Positions 23,468 through 35,091 of a stretch of 52,974 nucleotides of DNA are shown piece by piece; position 1 is the stretch's first letter, and each line of letters starts with the position of its first letter. The DNA is from Akkermansia muciniphila. Its GTDB lineage: Bacteria > Verrucomicrobiota > Verrucomicrobiia > Limisphaerales > F1-80-MAGS106. The position numbers were made by a program, and so were the translations under genes. The stretch covers positions 1 through 52,974 of the forward strand of contig CAMBEJ010000020.1 in assembly GCA_945865375.1 (NCBI GenBank), given 5' to 3'. Under the pieces are notes generated by a model. The model saw nothing but the letters and a program-made list of their open reading frames with translations, did no database searches and was not told the DNA's origin.

Positions 23468-24451
23468 ATGTCTGAAGAATCCGCGACATCCGGCCACAGA
23501 TGGTCCAGACTGCTGAACACGTTCGGGCCTTTCCTCGGCCTGCTGCTGGTCATTGCCCTCTTTTCATTAAACGCCGAAGTGCGTCCCTATTTTTTGTCCG
23601 GGTCCAATTTTAAGATCATCCTCACGCAAACGGTGATTGTCGCCATCGGCGCCCTCGGGATGACCTTGATCATCGTGAGCGGCGGCATCGATCTGAGCGT
23701 GGGTTCCGTGGTCGCCCTGACGAGTGTGACCGGAGCGATTTTGTTGATGCAACAGCTCTCGGCCACCCAAGCAGCTTTTTTCACGATCCTCACCGGTGGC
23801 GCCATTGGCCTGCTCAACGGCGCCGTGATTGCCGGTCTGCGCATGCTGCCTTTCATAGTGACCCTTGGCATGATGGGCATTGCGCGTGGCGTGGCCAAAT
23901 GGATCGCCAAGAACCAGACCGTCAATGCCCCCGACAATCCCATTAACCGATTGATGGAGCTTCAGGACCCAGACCATTTGTTTCCCCTGCCCTACGGAGT
24001 GTGGATCGCCGTCGGGCTGGCTCTGGCCACCTCAGTCCTGCTGAAACAAACGGTGTTCGGGAGATATGTCTTTGCCATCGGCTCAAATGAGGCCACCGCG
24101 CGCCTCTGCGGCATCCGCGTGCGCCTCGTCAAAGTCGGAATTTACGGTCTGGCCGGCCTCTTTGTCGGGGCCTCAGGCTTGATGCAACTCTCCCGCCTGA
24201 CCCAAGGCGACCCCACGGTCGCGGCCGGTCTTGAACTCGATATCATCGCTGCCGTGGTCATCGGCGGCGCCAGCCTCAACGGAGGAACAGGCAGCATCCT
24301 GGGCTCAATGATCGGAGCCTTCATCATGGCTGTCCTGCGCAACGGCACCAACCAGATGGGCTGGAGCACCTACACCCAGGAAATTATCATCGGAGTGGTC
24401 ATCATCATCGCCGTGGGCGTGGACAAACTGCGCCAGGCAAGGAGTGTGTAG
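23468..24451 (+). CDS. Ribose-type ABC transporter permease
   Basis: Integral membrane channel subunit of the BPD_transp_2/RbsC family, 327 aa from ATG 23468. Hydrophobic segments alternate throughout (FGPFLGLLLVIALFSL, VIVAIGALGMTLIIVSGGID). Family marks are GIDLSVGSVVALTSV near the N-terminus, RYVFAIGSNEATARLCGIRV, and AAGLELDIIAAVVIGGASLN followed by GGTGSILGSMIGAFIMAVL. It works with the preceding ATPase to import a sugar or nucleoside-like solute. The gene ends the plus-strand run; beyond it are the microsatellite element and the CRISPR region. Confidence 0.93.
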   Translation: MSEESATSGHRWSRLLNTFGPFLGLLLVIALFSLNAEVRPYFLSGSNFKIILTQTVIVAIGALGMTLIIVSGGIDLSVGSVVALTSVTGAILLMQQLSATQAAFFTILTGGAIGLLNGAVIAGLRMLPFIVTLGMMGIARGVAKWIAKNQTVNAPDNPINRLMELQDPDHLFPLPYGVWIAVGLALATSVLLKQTVFGRYVFAIGSNEATARLCGIRVRLVKVGIYGLAGLFVGASGLMQLSRLTQGDPTVAAGLELDIIAAVVIGGASLNGGTGSILGSMIGAFIMAVLRNGTNQMGWSTYTQEIIIGVVIIIAVGVDKLRQARSV

Positions 24452-24595
24452 CAAGGGGCGTTTGGGTTCCGTTTGGACCCCAGAGAGCGCAGTGCGGATT
24501 CCTCCGCAGAGGGTTGAGGTGCTCCTCAACCCTGATAATGACATATGGGAGGGCTCACGTTCTGGAATGCTTCAGTGATTTTCCAACTTTCTCAA

Positions 24596-24716
24596 AATTC
24601 CCCGCTCCCAACCGTAATCGTAATCGTAATCGTAATCGTAATCGTAATCGTAATCGTAATCGTAATCGTAATCGTAATCGTAATCGTAATCCACCCCTCT
24701 GTTTCATCGGCAACAC
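24596..24716. repeat. Dispersed element with 13 copies of CGTAAT
   Basis: A perfect tandem array of 13 CGTAAT units (24613-24690) flanked by a 17-bp left arm (from aattccccgctccca) and a 26-bp right arm (to ggcaacac). The same arms, with three substitutions, flank only four units at 38912-38978. The array stays open in all three plus-strand frames, encoding for example Asn-Arg repeats, but no gene model fits. The bases 24452-24595 and 24717-24851 hold nothing else I can support. Confidence 0.9.
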
Positions 24717-24851
24717 CCTCCGCGTTACGATGACGATCCGGAAAAACGAAGCAATTGAACGCGGCTCGTCCGGATTGCGATTTCAACTGCGTTTGCTGAG
24801 GTCCGAACGGGAGGGGCATTCTGGAACCGGAGCAACCCTCCGGCTCCCATA

Positions 24852-24888
24852 GCTTCAACGGGGCCGCGCCCACGCGGGCGCGGAATGG
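24852..24888 (-). CRISPR. Solitary CRISPR repeat-like unit downstream of cas2
   Basis: Read on the minus strand this 37-mer starts CCATT, has an 8-bp perfect stem (CCGCGCCC / GGGCGCGG) around a 4-base loop, and ends CCCCGTTGAAGC. A GC-rich hairpin with a 3' end close to ATTGAAAC/G is the usual build of type I repeats, and its place, about 200 bp past cas2 on the coding strand, is where an array would begin. No second copy follows within spacer distance or elsewhere in the window. By inference it is the last repeat of a collapsed array. It could also be an unrelated hairpin. Confidence 0.5.
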
Positions 24889-25091
24889 TCTTATGTGTTA
24901 CTCCTTCTAGCGCAGGCGCGCAACCCTTCGATTGCGACAGCCTGCGCTGTTTTGAGTGTCTGTAGCTCATGATGTCCGGCTGTCTCGTCATTAACTCTTT
25001 GTTTTGAGGCAGTTACGCCATGCGAGCGCCTGCGGAGGTTTCCGCACCAACTCGCCGCTCGCAGATTAAATTTTCAAAGATCGCCAACGGC
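24889..25091 (-). promoter_or_regulatory. CRISPR leader-like region
   Basis: Gap between cas2 and the repeat-like unit. Immediately after cas2 the minus strand is AT-rich (GATCTTTGAAAATTTAATCT), then come two strong hairpins: 25022-25062 (outer 7-bp stem gcgagcg/cgctcgc with inner tgcgga/tccgca) and 24909-24948 (9-bp stem agcgcaggc/gcctgcgct). No frame here looks coding. Position and composition suit a leader; no function is shown directly. Confidence 0.45.
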
Positions 25092-25382
25092 TCAAACCAC
25101 ATAACACGGAGCATCCAGCTTCGTGTAGGGCAATCCAAGCGCAGTAATCACCCGGTCACCCCGCCCTTCCGATGGCCCTAGTCCGACAAAAATCACCTGA
25201 TCTTCGTGGTGGTTAATGATGTCGCTCAAAGCGGTTTCCAGCTCAATCTTTTCCGACGGGTTCAAGTCGCACTCGAACACCGAAAATTGGAGGTGATCGC
25301 CAAAATTGCCGCAGGTCTTGAATACCTTTCGCAATCGTTTGTCATTGGCAACGTCGTAGCAAACCAAATAAGTCGCTCGCAT
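25092..25382 (-). CDS. cas2: CRISPR-associated endonuclease Cas2
   Basis: Structural partner of Cas1 in spacer integration, 96 aa from ATG 25380-25382, 3 bp after the cas4-cas1 stop. The ferredoxin-like fold is evident: MRATYLVCYDVANDKRLRKV with the conserved Asp near residue 10, then FKTCGNFGDHLQFSVFECDL, and DQVIFVGLGPSEGRGDRVIT. Length is normal. It is the last gene of the cas operon. Confidence 0.95.
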   Translation of the reverse strand: MRATYLVCYDVANDKRLRKVFKTCGNFGDHLQFSVFECDLNPSEKIELETALSDIINHHEDQVIFVGLGPSEGRGDRVITALGLPYTKLDAPCYVV

Positions 25383-25385
25383 AAA

Positions 25386-27652
25386 TCATCTCGTCATCAA
25401 AGGAATGTATTCGGCGATTTCACCCGTCAGGGTTTTTGCCAACAGCCGCGCTTGCAACTCCAGCGCCCGACGATAGCTGACTTTGTAGTCAAACAATGGA
25501 TGCGTAATCAGCGAACTCATGCGCTGTTCATACGTCTGGAAAAAACGTTTGCGTCCCGGTGCTGTGAGATTCACTGCCTGACCCGCCCGCACAAAATCCT
25601 TTTCCGTGACGACGCGATTGTTGATGCAACTTAACACGGTGGATTCCGCGACGAGTGGCCTGAACTCCTCCATCAAATCCAAACCCAACGCCGGTCGTCC
25701 GAAACGCGGCTGGTGGTAGAATCCCAGATAGGGATCGAAACCCACGGCCAATGCGGCCAGCGTGCAATCTTTGGCCAACATGCTGTATGCCAATGAAAGC
25801 ATGGCGTTGACCGGATCGGTTGGCGGACGACGGTTGCGGCTACTAAAGTTGAAGTTGAATGCGCGTTGATTGTCATCCTTACGTTGCGTTTCGAGACCGG
25901 GCAGGTCGTCTTCAACCTTCACCATACCGTTGAACTGCTGGAAATACTGGCTTGCGGCGGCACCCTCGATTCCAAGAAGCTCTTCAATTGATGTAGCGGT
26001 CAGCGCATCCTCTGATGCTCGTTTGAGTTTCCCGATGATTACCTCAGGCGGCTCCAGATGGTTTCGCATCAGCAGCGTGCGATGATTGCGAATCTTTCCA
26101 TGAACGAACTGCCGCGCGAGCGACAGACACGTCGCTTCATCCCGCGCCAATCGAAACTGCTCCATGCGCAGAAACACGTTTTTCAGCGCATGGCCGCGAG
26201 TGATTCCGTAAAACCAGCCACCCATTGAAAAATAGGTTACAGGAACTTCTAACTCACACAGTGATTGAATCGCCTGCGTCGAAATCTGGACGTTGCCGAA
26301 CAACGCCACATGCGACACATCCCGCATCCGCACTTCCTCGATGACACGATCCTTGTCTTTGACAACCAACACTTCGTCCTTGCAGCCCACGCGGTACCCC
26401 GGCGTGTTCAGATACAGCGGACGAGTATCGTCCCGTGCGGCAATCAATCTTCGCGGAGCCTTCGAATTCGTGGCAGCCGACGTGAGGAGGCTCTGACTTG
26501 GGCTCGAATCGCTACCATCGGTCGGTGTTACGATGGGCGTGGAGGAAGTGAGCCTCGTCAGCTCGGCTGCTACGTTTCGGGAATGCGCCAGCATCCGGGT
26601 TTCATCCGGCAGGCAGACCGTTGCAAGTGAACAACGCACGCACTTCGGTGAATGAACCAGCGGTGCCGGAATTGGCCCCGCGATGACTCGCTTGGCATCG
26701 GCGATGTTTTGAAGAATCCAGCTTTCCAATTCGGGCGTGATGGGCAGACGAACGCGCTGCTTTGTGGCGCGATAATAGATGACGCCCTCGTTACAGGTGT
26801 AGCCGTTGTCCCGCAGAATCAGCGCCTGTAACCCAAGCTGCATCTTGTCTGTGTCCCAAAGTTCATTAAAGCCCGCGCGGCCCGCGCCTTCTTCGCCCTC
26901 TTTGGGCGCACCGGCCTTGTAATCCACCGGGCAGACTTCTAGCGCACTGAACAAGTCCTCGGTTTCGCCGGTCGCGACATTAGCCCGTGCGGCTCGCACC
27001 TCGACCAAGTCCATCTTCGCAACGACGCCCAATCGCTCTGAACCCATTTGCACGGAACGCGAGTGAATCATTTCGGGTTCTGCGTTTTGCACCTCTGGCT
27101 CCTTGGTTGCGGGTCCTGTTTCCGCCGTTTTTTCCTCTGCCTTCGATGGATTAGCTTCGGCCTTCCGTTTGGCTTTTGGCAAAGCCCCGCTGCCCGAATC
27201 AACCCGTTTGTGAATGGCACTGCCACGCAACGTATCCACGCTCTCGACAAACACACCCTCGACGAATTCGTAATAAAACAACCGCTGACAATAAACGAAC
27301 TCGTTCAACATCCGTGCGGGAATCTGCTGTGGTTCGGCTTCCGCGCGCACTTTACGTTCTGAGGTGTCTCGCGGCGCGGGGATCTGCAAAATCATATCCT
27401 GGGCCAGCGGCGGATCTAAGACGGGCGGAGCGGGGACTTCAACAACTGGCTTTGGCGCTCCGCTCGGCTGCGTTTCGGCTGACACAATCCGCAGCACAAT
27501 CTTCAATTGTTTTGGCTCGGTCGTGTTCTGACGCGATTGACGGTTGCCGCCTAACCTCGCCCCGGAAGTTCCGGGTGAAAGACCCCTCGACGTCAGTGGC
27601 AATTCCTGTTCACTAAAACGATTTTCGGACGGAGCCGATGGGTCTTGGTTGT

Positions 27653-27656
<4 letters not shown>
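25386..27656 (-). CDS. cas4-cas1: Cas4-Cas1 fusion protein
   Basis: Adaptation enzyme that selects, trims and integrates prespacers; the Cas4-Cas1 fusion is characteristic of subtype I-G (I-U). 756 aa from ATG 27654-27656. Cas4 part: LNEFVYCQRLFYYEFVEGVF with the first cluster Cys, LRGSAIHKRVD, the RecB-nuclease core VCPVDYKAGAPKEG, and the C-terminal Cys trio KCVRCSLATVCLPDE. Cas1 part, from about residue 410: LYLNTPGYRVGCKDEVLVVK, LCELEVPVTYFSMGGWFYG, IEGAAASQYFQQFNGM (catalytic Glu region), NAMLSLAYSMLAKDC, and YHQPRFGRPALGLDLMEEF with catalytic His and acidic residues. Two oddities: about 110 low-complexity residues precede Cas4, and a Lys/Glu/Ala-rich insert of about 45 residues (residues ~155-200) splits the Cas4 domain. 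The start overlaps csb2 by 4 bp. Confidence 0.93.
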
Positions 27657-30576
<2,920 letters not shown>

Positions 30577-30598
30577 TTAGATTCGATGAGAATAGAAA

Positions 30599-32838
30599 TC
30601 AGACGACTTCGGGCTTTGCGGGCCGGAGGATGCGCTTTTCGAGCGATTCGACGGCGAGCGGATGAATGGGAATCAGTAGCGCTGCGGCGAGGCGGTTGGC
30701 GGTGAGGCCGGGCCATCGGGTTTCGGCCCACTCGCTATCGCGGCTCGGGTGGCCATGCATCGCTTGTGGTTGTGCAAGGTGACGCCTGCCGCGAAGAACC
30801 TGCGCGGCCCGTTGGCACGCCTCGGCAAGCCGGTCCGCACGGAGCAGGGCGAGGACTCCGGCATCAGGAGCGTTTGGCGCTTTGGCTTCGTCGGCAGAAA
30901 AATCGCGGTCGGGAGGAAGGAAGAGCAGCTTCAAAAGCGAGTAGCTGCTTGGGATCGGCTGGCAGTCGGAGGCTTCCTGAATGCTGGGGCGATAGGCGCT
31001 CGAATCACAAAGACAAAGGCCCCAGAGCAAGTCGGCGATGCGGCTTTCTTCCACCGAACCAGCAAGGAATCCGCACACGGCACTGAGGGGGCATGGTGGC
31101 TGGCTTTCAAGGCATGGGCCTTGCCGCCTGTGCGTTCGGCATCCATCGCGCGACGGGTGAGGATGGCGGCAAGATTGCCGGGCAAATCGCTGGCAGTCCA
31201 AACGACGGCGCGGTCTTTCTCAGCCCACGCCATAAAGCGTCCTTTGGCCTCGACAGGCTCCAAATTGCGCCGGATGGAAGCCACTTTCGGCTCCGGTTCA
31301 AAAATGGACGCAAGGGCGAGAGCAATGCGGAACTCGTCGCTTTGATCATTCGAAGCCGCGACCCATGCGCTGGAGAGCGGAGCAATAGGGCGGAGACCCT
31401 TCGCTTCTTCCCGAAAACGCGGAGCCGAAGCAATGAGCGCCTCTGCCCGCCCGAGAGAAATAAGGATGCGCTGGAACATTCCGGTGCCGCCATGCTGGCA
31501 ATAGTCGAAGATGGCGCGTTCGATGTGGCGGAGGGCGGAGCGGAAGCGGGCTGGGGTCTTTTCTCCACACCAGCGCCGAAAGGTGCCAAGCCAAACGTCC
31601 AATTCGCGGCTCAAGTCTGTTTCCGAACGATGCCGAACATCGAAAGTTCCAAGCGGGGTGGCTAGAAATGCGAGACCGTTGCGCTTTAGGAATCCATGCC
31701 GCGAGAATGCTTTGATGCCGCGATCAATTCCGAGCCCGGCGACTGCTCGGGCGAACTCCACACCGTCGCGTGCTTGTCTGCCATTGAGTTCCGCACGCCC
31801 TTCGGAGAATAGCGTCTGAAGTTCACCGAGCGATGCCGGGCGAGACCAAAGCGGAAGCCAGAGTTCGCCGCGCCCGTTGACGCCATCAGACTCCACAAAA
31901 GTCTCCACTCCCGCAGGAGATGGGCGAACGGTGAATGGAAAAGATGCACTCCCGCTGCCTCTGGCACCCATTTTTCGACTCGTGGCACCTGCCAACAAGA
32001 GGCTTCCTTCAATCATCAATACGAAGTCCCACGGGTTGATCATGGAAGATCCTTCCATGCCTTGCGTGGCATTGGGACCGCCAATGCGTCCGGGTGCGAA
32101 TTGCCCAATCGAAGTGCTGACAAGGCGTTCGTCGTTAGTCTCCAATAACGCAGATCGAAGCCATGCCTCACTACGCGGATCGGTCACGACTTTAAGTGCG
32201 TTGGCAAGGAAGTTGGCGGAGAATTCCATTCGTCCGTCCACCCCGCCAGAGCCGAGAACTGGCGCGGCTTTGAATCCATCCGTGCCCACCACCATACATG
32301 CGTCCAGCCAAGCCAACGACTCCTCTGGAAACTGACTGCGGACTTGATAGACGATGCTCTCCTTCAGCGATTTTACTGCGGCCTTCGCGTTCTTCAGTCG
32401 TTCCTTCTCAATTACGCTGAGTGTCGCTTTCTTCTTTTTCTTCTCCAGTTCCTTTGCCTCATCCCGTGCGGAGCCGAACGCTTTCAATCCGTCAATCTTC
32501 CGCACCGCCGCAATCACTTTACGCAGAGGATCGAACCGTGGGGATGGCTCTTTCTCGATCGTCGCGATGCTATCAAACGTCGCGCCTGAATCGGCAAGAA
32601 AACCGCCCTCTCCGTTCCACGGACTGAGGATGGGGGTTGGCGAGTATTGGCGGCAAACCTTCGGGATGAGTTCGTCCGCAGAAAGGTCGCAGGTGAGAGC
32701 GAAGACGCCATTATCCCATGAGGCGCGGAAGTTCGCAGAGACATCTTGCTGATTGATAATCCTGAGCAGTCCGAGCGCCTTGAGGTAGTTCATCAGAGGC
32801 TCCGGCGTGCAGCCGGGGAGCTGGATGGGATTATTCAT
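30599..32838 (-). pseudogene. csx17: Type I-G large subunit Csx17 (Cas8), frameshifted
   Basis: Large Cascade subunit of subtype I-G. Start ATG 32836-32838 (NNPIQLPGCTPEPLMNYLKA) overlaps the BRO gene end by 8 bp. The first frame is family-like to about 31090 (MINPWDFVLMIEGSLLLAGA, FGSARDEAKELEKK, IERAIFDYCQHGGTGMFQRI, FRIALALASIFEPEPKV), then runs into unrelated sequence and stops at 30931. The family's C-terminal part continues in another frame: CGFLAGSVEESRIADLLWGL, SSYSLLKLLFLPPDRD, NRLAAALLIPIHPLAVESLE, stopping at 30599. The whole span is 2240 bases, one short of a multiple of three. Adding one base to the G5 tract at 31087-31091 restores a 746 aa protein. If the shift is real, the C-terminal helical region (165 residues) is lost or would need separate translation. 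Confidence 0.82.
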
Positions 32839-33682
32839 GTTTCCCCCCTTTCCGCAGAGCTCGTGTTTTAACTTCGGGCAGTTCCTTGAAGTTGGCTTTC
32901 GTGGAGACTTTGGTGCCGCTTTCGGTTTCGAGTTCGCGGCGGGCGTTGCCGGCAATGGTGCCTCCGGCGTGGGCGGCTTTTTTGTTGGCGGGAAATCCTT
33001 TGGCGTCTTTCTTTTTCGCAATCTCGGTGGTGGAGGCTTCACTGAGCATGGTGAAGATGAGTTCGAGGTCACTCATGTGGTCGCGGAGGTTTTCCTTGGG
33101 GTTGGCGAGGGCTTTGAAATCTTTGTATTCGGCGGGCGTCATGCCGAAAGTAGCTTTGCTGATTTCGGCGGTGAGGATGGCGAACTCTTTCTGCTCCTTC
33201 ACGCCGCGTTTCTTCCATTCATCGGTGAGTTCATCGCGGACGGCGATGCCGCGCATCCGCTTTTCGATCCATTCTTCGGAGTAGCCTTTGTGTTGGTAAA
33301 TCTCGCGCGTTCGTTTGGCTGCGAGTTCGGGGTTTTCGATTTCTTCGAGCCGCTCGAAGCCAACCCGTGCAAGCCAGAGTTTAAAGGGTTCAGCTTTGGG
33401 CGATGGGATGGACTGGATGAGCCGGAGAAGTTGCTCCGTATCGGCGACATCGGTCATGCGTTGCTTGCCGTCGGCGGCGGTCATTTTCAAAGCGTGACAA
33501 TCCGTCACGGTTTGATTGCCGTCCTTTTTCAAGCGTTCTTTGAGCTTCCGCCAGTAGGCTCCGGGATCGACGCTTCCAGTGAGCACGGCGATGACATCGA
33601 CGATGGCAAAATACCACTTTTCTTCGGCTTTGTTCCACGCGCGGCGGACTTGTTTTTCTTCAAACTGGATGATGGCACTCAT
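32831..33682 (-). CDS. BRO-N/DinD-like protein inside the cas operon
   Basis: A 283 aa protein of the BRO-N (Bro/KilA antirepressor-like) group with a DinD-like C-terminal half. ATG 33680-33682 overlaps the cas3 stop by 4 bp (ATGA), and its stop overlaps csx17 by 8 bp, so it is fully embedded in the operon. The N-terminal BRO domain reads FEEKQVRRAWNKAEEKWYFA, IVDVIAVLTGSVDPGAYWRK and TVTDCHALKMTAADGKQRMT; the rest is helical (PSPKAEPFKLWLARVGFERL, YSEEWIEKRMRGIAVRDELT, LIFTMLSEASTTEIAKKKDA). Domains like this are common in phages and beside restriction systems, and bind DNA or regulate. It is not a core type I-G gene. Its role in this operon is unknown. Confidence 0.85.
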   Translation of the reverse strand: MSAIIQFEEKQVRRAWNKAEEKWYFAIVDVIAVLTGSVDPGAYWRKLKERLKKDGNQTVTDCHALKMTAADGKQRMTDVADTEQLLRLIQSIPSPKAEPFKLWLARVGFERLEEIENPELAAKRTREIYQHKGYSEEWIEKRMRGIAVRDELTDEWKKRGVKEQKEFAILTAEISKATFGMTPAEYKDFKALANPKENLRDHMSDLELIFTMLSEASTTEIAKKKDAKGFPANKKAAHAGGTIAGNARRELETESGTKVSTKANFKELPEVKTRALRKGGKHE

Positions 33683-34500
33683 TGGATCGTTGTGGTGTTG
33701 TTTTTCGCCGAGGCGCGTTCATCGGCGGCTCGCAGGAGAGTTTCCCAGTAGGCGAGGCGCAAGGGGCCAATCTCGGGGGCGTCGCGAAGGGCAAGCATTC
33801 GTTCGGCCCAGCTCGGTTGGCTCTCGAACGGCTTTTCCGTGCAGAGACCAAGTTCCATTGGCTCCAGCGAAAGCGTGACGGTTGCACTCATCCACCACCA
33901 CGAATGGGTCGGGCTGCCACCTCCAAAGCGAGCGCGGAAAGCTGTGAGTTGTGCCGTCGTCGGAAGCCCCGCACCCATGAGTTGGACCTCGTCGAAGACC
34001 CAAAGCGCGTCATTATTCAGCAAGCCGAAGTGCATTGGCCAACGGGAACGGCTCATTCCGTAGCCGCGATTCAGGGCGCGGGAGAGGAGCATGTCCTGGG
34101 TGCCGATGAGGATGGCGTTTTCCTCGGGATAGATGTCCCATTCGCCTGCGTCCTCTCCGCCCATGAGGATGTGGACACCCACTTTACCTGGCCGGTTTGC
34201 GGGTTTGTCATCCCACAACAGTCCTTGAGCAGTGAGCCACTTTTTGACTTCCGCATCCGTTTGCTCCACCAGCGTTCGCATCGGCAAGCAATAAACGAGA
34301 CGGCGCGGCCACCTCGGATTTTGAAGTTGAACACGATTCCAAAGCCATGCGAGCACGACGGCGGCGGTTTTGCCAAGACCGGTGGGGATGTTGATGAGTT
34401 GAGAATGGCAGGCCGTGCCAGGATCGCTCCCCGCCAAACGGGATTGGTAGTTGTAGGGCGTGTTGCCCGCGGCGGTGTGGAAGAAGTCTGCGAAGTTCAT
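33679..34500 (-). CDS. cas3: Cas3 helicase-nuclease with a large internal deletion
   Basis: First gene of the cas operon, 273 aa from ATG 34498-34500 (MNFADFFHTAAGNTPYNYQS). The N-terminal helicase domain is complete: Walker A INIPTGLGKTA (37-47), RRLVYCLPMRTLVEQTDAEV, VHILMGGEDAGEWDIYPEEN, AILIGTQDMLLSRALNRGYG, DEVQ at 170-173, and motif III MSAT at 204-207. Type I-G Cas3 normally continues with a second RecA domain and a C-terminal HD nuclease, 700-900 residues in all. Here motif III is followed at once by SLEPMELGLC, SWAERMLALRD and IGPLRLAYWETLLRAADERA, which resembles the extreme C-terminus of those proteins. So roughly 450 residues, including helicase motifs V-VI and the HD catalytic residues, appear deleted in frame near 33870-33880. 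It cannot be an active Cas3. Confidence 0.85.
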   Translation of the reverse strand: MNFADFFHTAAGNTPYNYQSRLAGSDPGTACHSQLINIPTGLGKTAAVVLAWLWNRVQLQNPRWPRRLVYCLPMRTLVEQTDAEVKKWLTAQGLLWDDKPANRPGKVGVHILMGGEDAGEWDIYPEENAILIGTQDMLLSRALNRGYGMSRSRWPMHFGLLNNDALWVFDEVQLMGAGLPTTAQLTAFRARFGGGSPTHSWWWMSATVTLSLEPMELGLCTEKPFESQPSWAERMLALRDAPEIGPLRLAYWETLLRAADERASAKNNTTTIQ

Positions 34501-34523
34501 GGGCGCATTCCGAGTCTCGATGA

Positions 34524-34553
34524 ATTATTGTCCAGTCGCGCCCGCTTCCGCAA
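34524..34553 (-). promoter_or_regulatory. Possible promoter of the cas operon
   Basis: On the minus strand TTGCGG (34548-34553) and AATAAT (34524-34529) lie 18 bp apart, ending 24 bp before the cas3 ATG. Both hexamers are only moderate matches to sigma-70; no other pair nearby is better. Confidence 0.3.
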
Positions 34554-34658
34554 CCTCGATGTCAGCGAAGATGCAACGACGGGTGCAACTCACGCTATCC
34601 GAGGTCGCCTCCCCTGACGCGGGTATCCCGCCGCTTAACCACGCTGAACTGGCGCACC

Positions 34659-34736
34659 CACGGATGACACGGATAACACGGATGAGGAAAGGGAGCTGAG
34701 AGGGGTGCTTTATCCGTGCTATCCGTGTCATCCGTG
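34659..34736. repeat. Inverted repeat, 25-bp arms built of cacggat units
   Basis: Left arm 34659-34683 and right arm 34712-34736 match inverted at 24 of 25 positions, with a 28-bp loop. Each arm contains three cacggat or atccgtg units. It lies upstream of cas3 in a 590-bp gap. Repeats of this look are widespread in intergenic DNA of Verrucomicrobia and Planctomycetes; whether it is mobile is unknown. 34737-34873 holds nothing I can support. Confidence 0.85.
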
Positions 34737-34873
34737 GTTAGGAACTCTTCCCATTCTGCGGTAGGTATTGTCCTCCGAACGACACCTCCCGGAAACCGTG
34801 AGTTGAACCCTGTCGCCTGGGCACCGGAACATTTCAGTTGAAAGCGTCAGCAAATCATTTCAAAGCTGATTTA

Positions 34874-35026
34874 ATGACGTCACAGGACCCTATATTTGAG
34901 GGTCGCACCAATTTAAAGAGAAATCTCTCTTACAGAAAATATATCCACGCGTTTCGTCTGACCCTGGGGTTTTTTATTTTGGCTCAGGTGATCCCTTTTG
35001 CGATCGTCATCGTCAGTTCCGTGTAA
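34874..35026 (+). CDS. Possible small membrane protein
   Basis: A 50-codon frame from ATG 34874 with a basic middle (LKRNLSYRKYIHAF) followed by one hydrophobic segment (LGFFILAQVIPFAIVIVSSV) at the C-terminus. That would be a tail-anchored mini-protein. There is no clear ribosome site or family resemblance, so it may be chance; the surrounding base use is more AT-rich than the neighbours. Confidence 0.2.
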   Translation: MTSQDPIFEGRTNLKRNLSYRKYIHAFRLTLGFFILAQVIPFAIVIVSSV

Positions 35027-35091
35027 CTGAGCCAGATGATGGAGGAGCCGGCCCTTGAAATGCCTGGCCGACATGTTTAACGTCTCTCGCC

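Noticed and set aside
24613-24690. CGTAAT array considered as a CRISPR array
   Set aside because: Units are 6 bp and perfectly tandem without spacers, so it is a microsatellite.
24514-24852. Open frames encoding Asn-Arg or Val-Ile repeats
   Set aside because: They arise from the CGTAAT microsatellite, which is open in several frames; no start context or flanking conservation.
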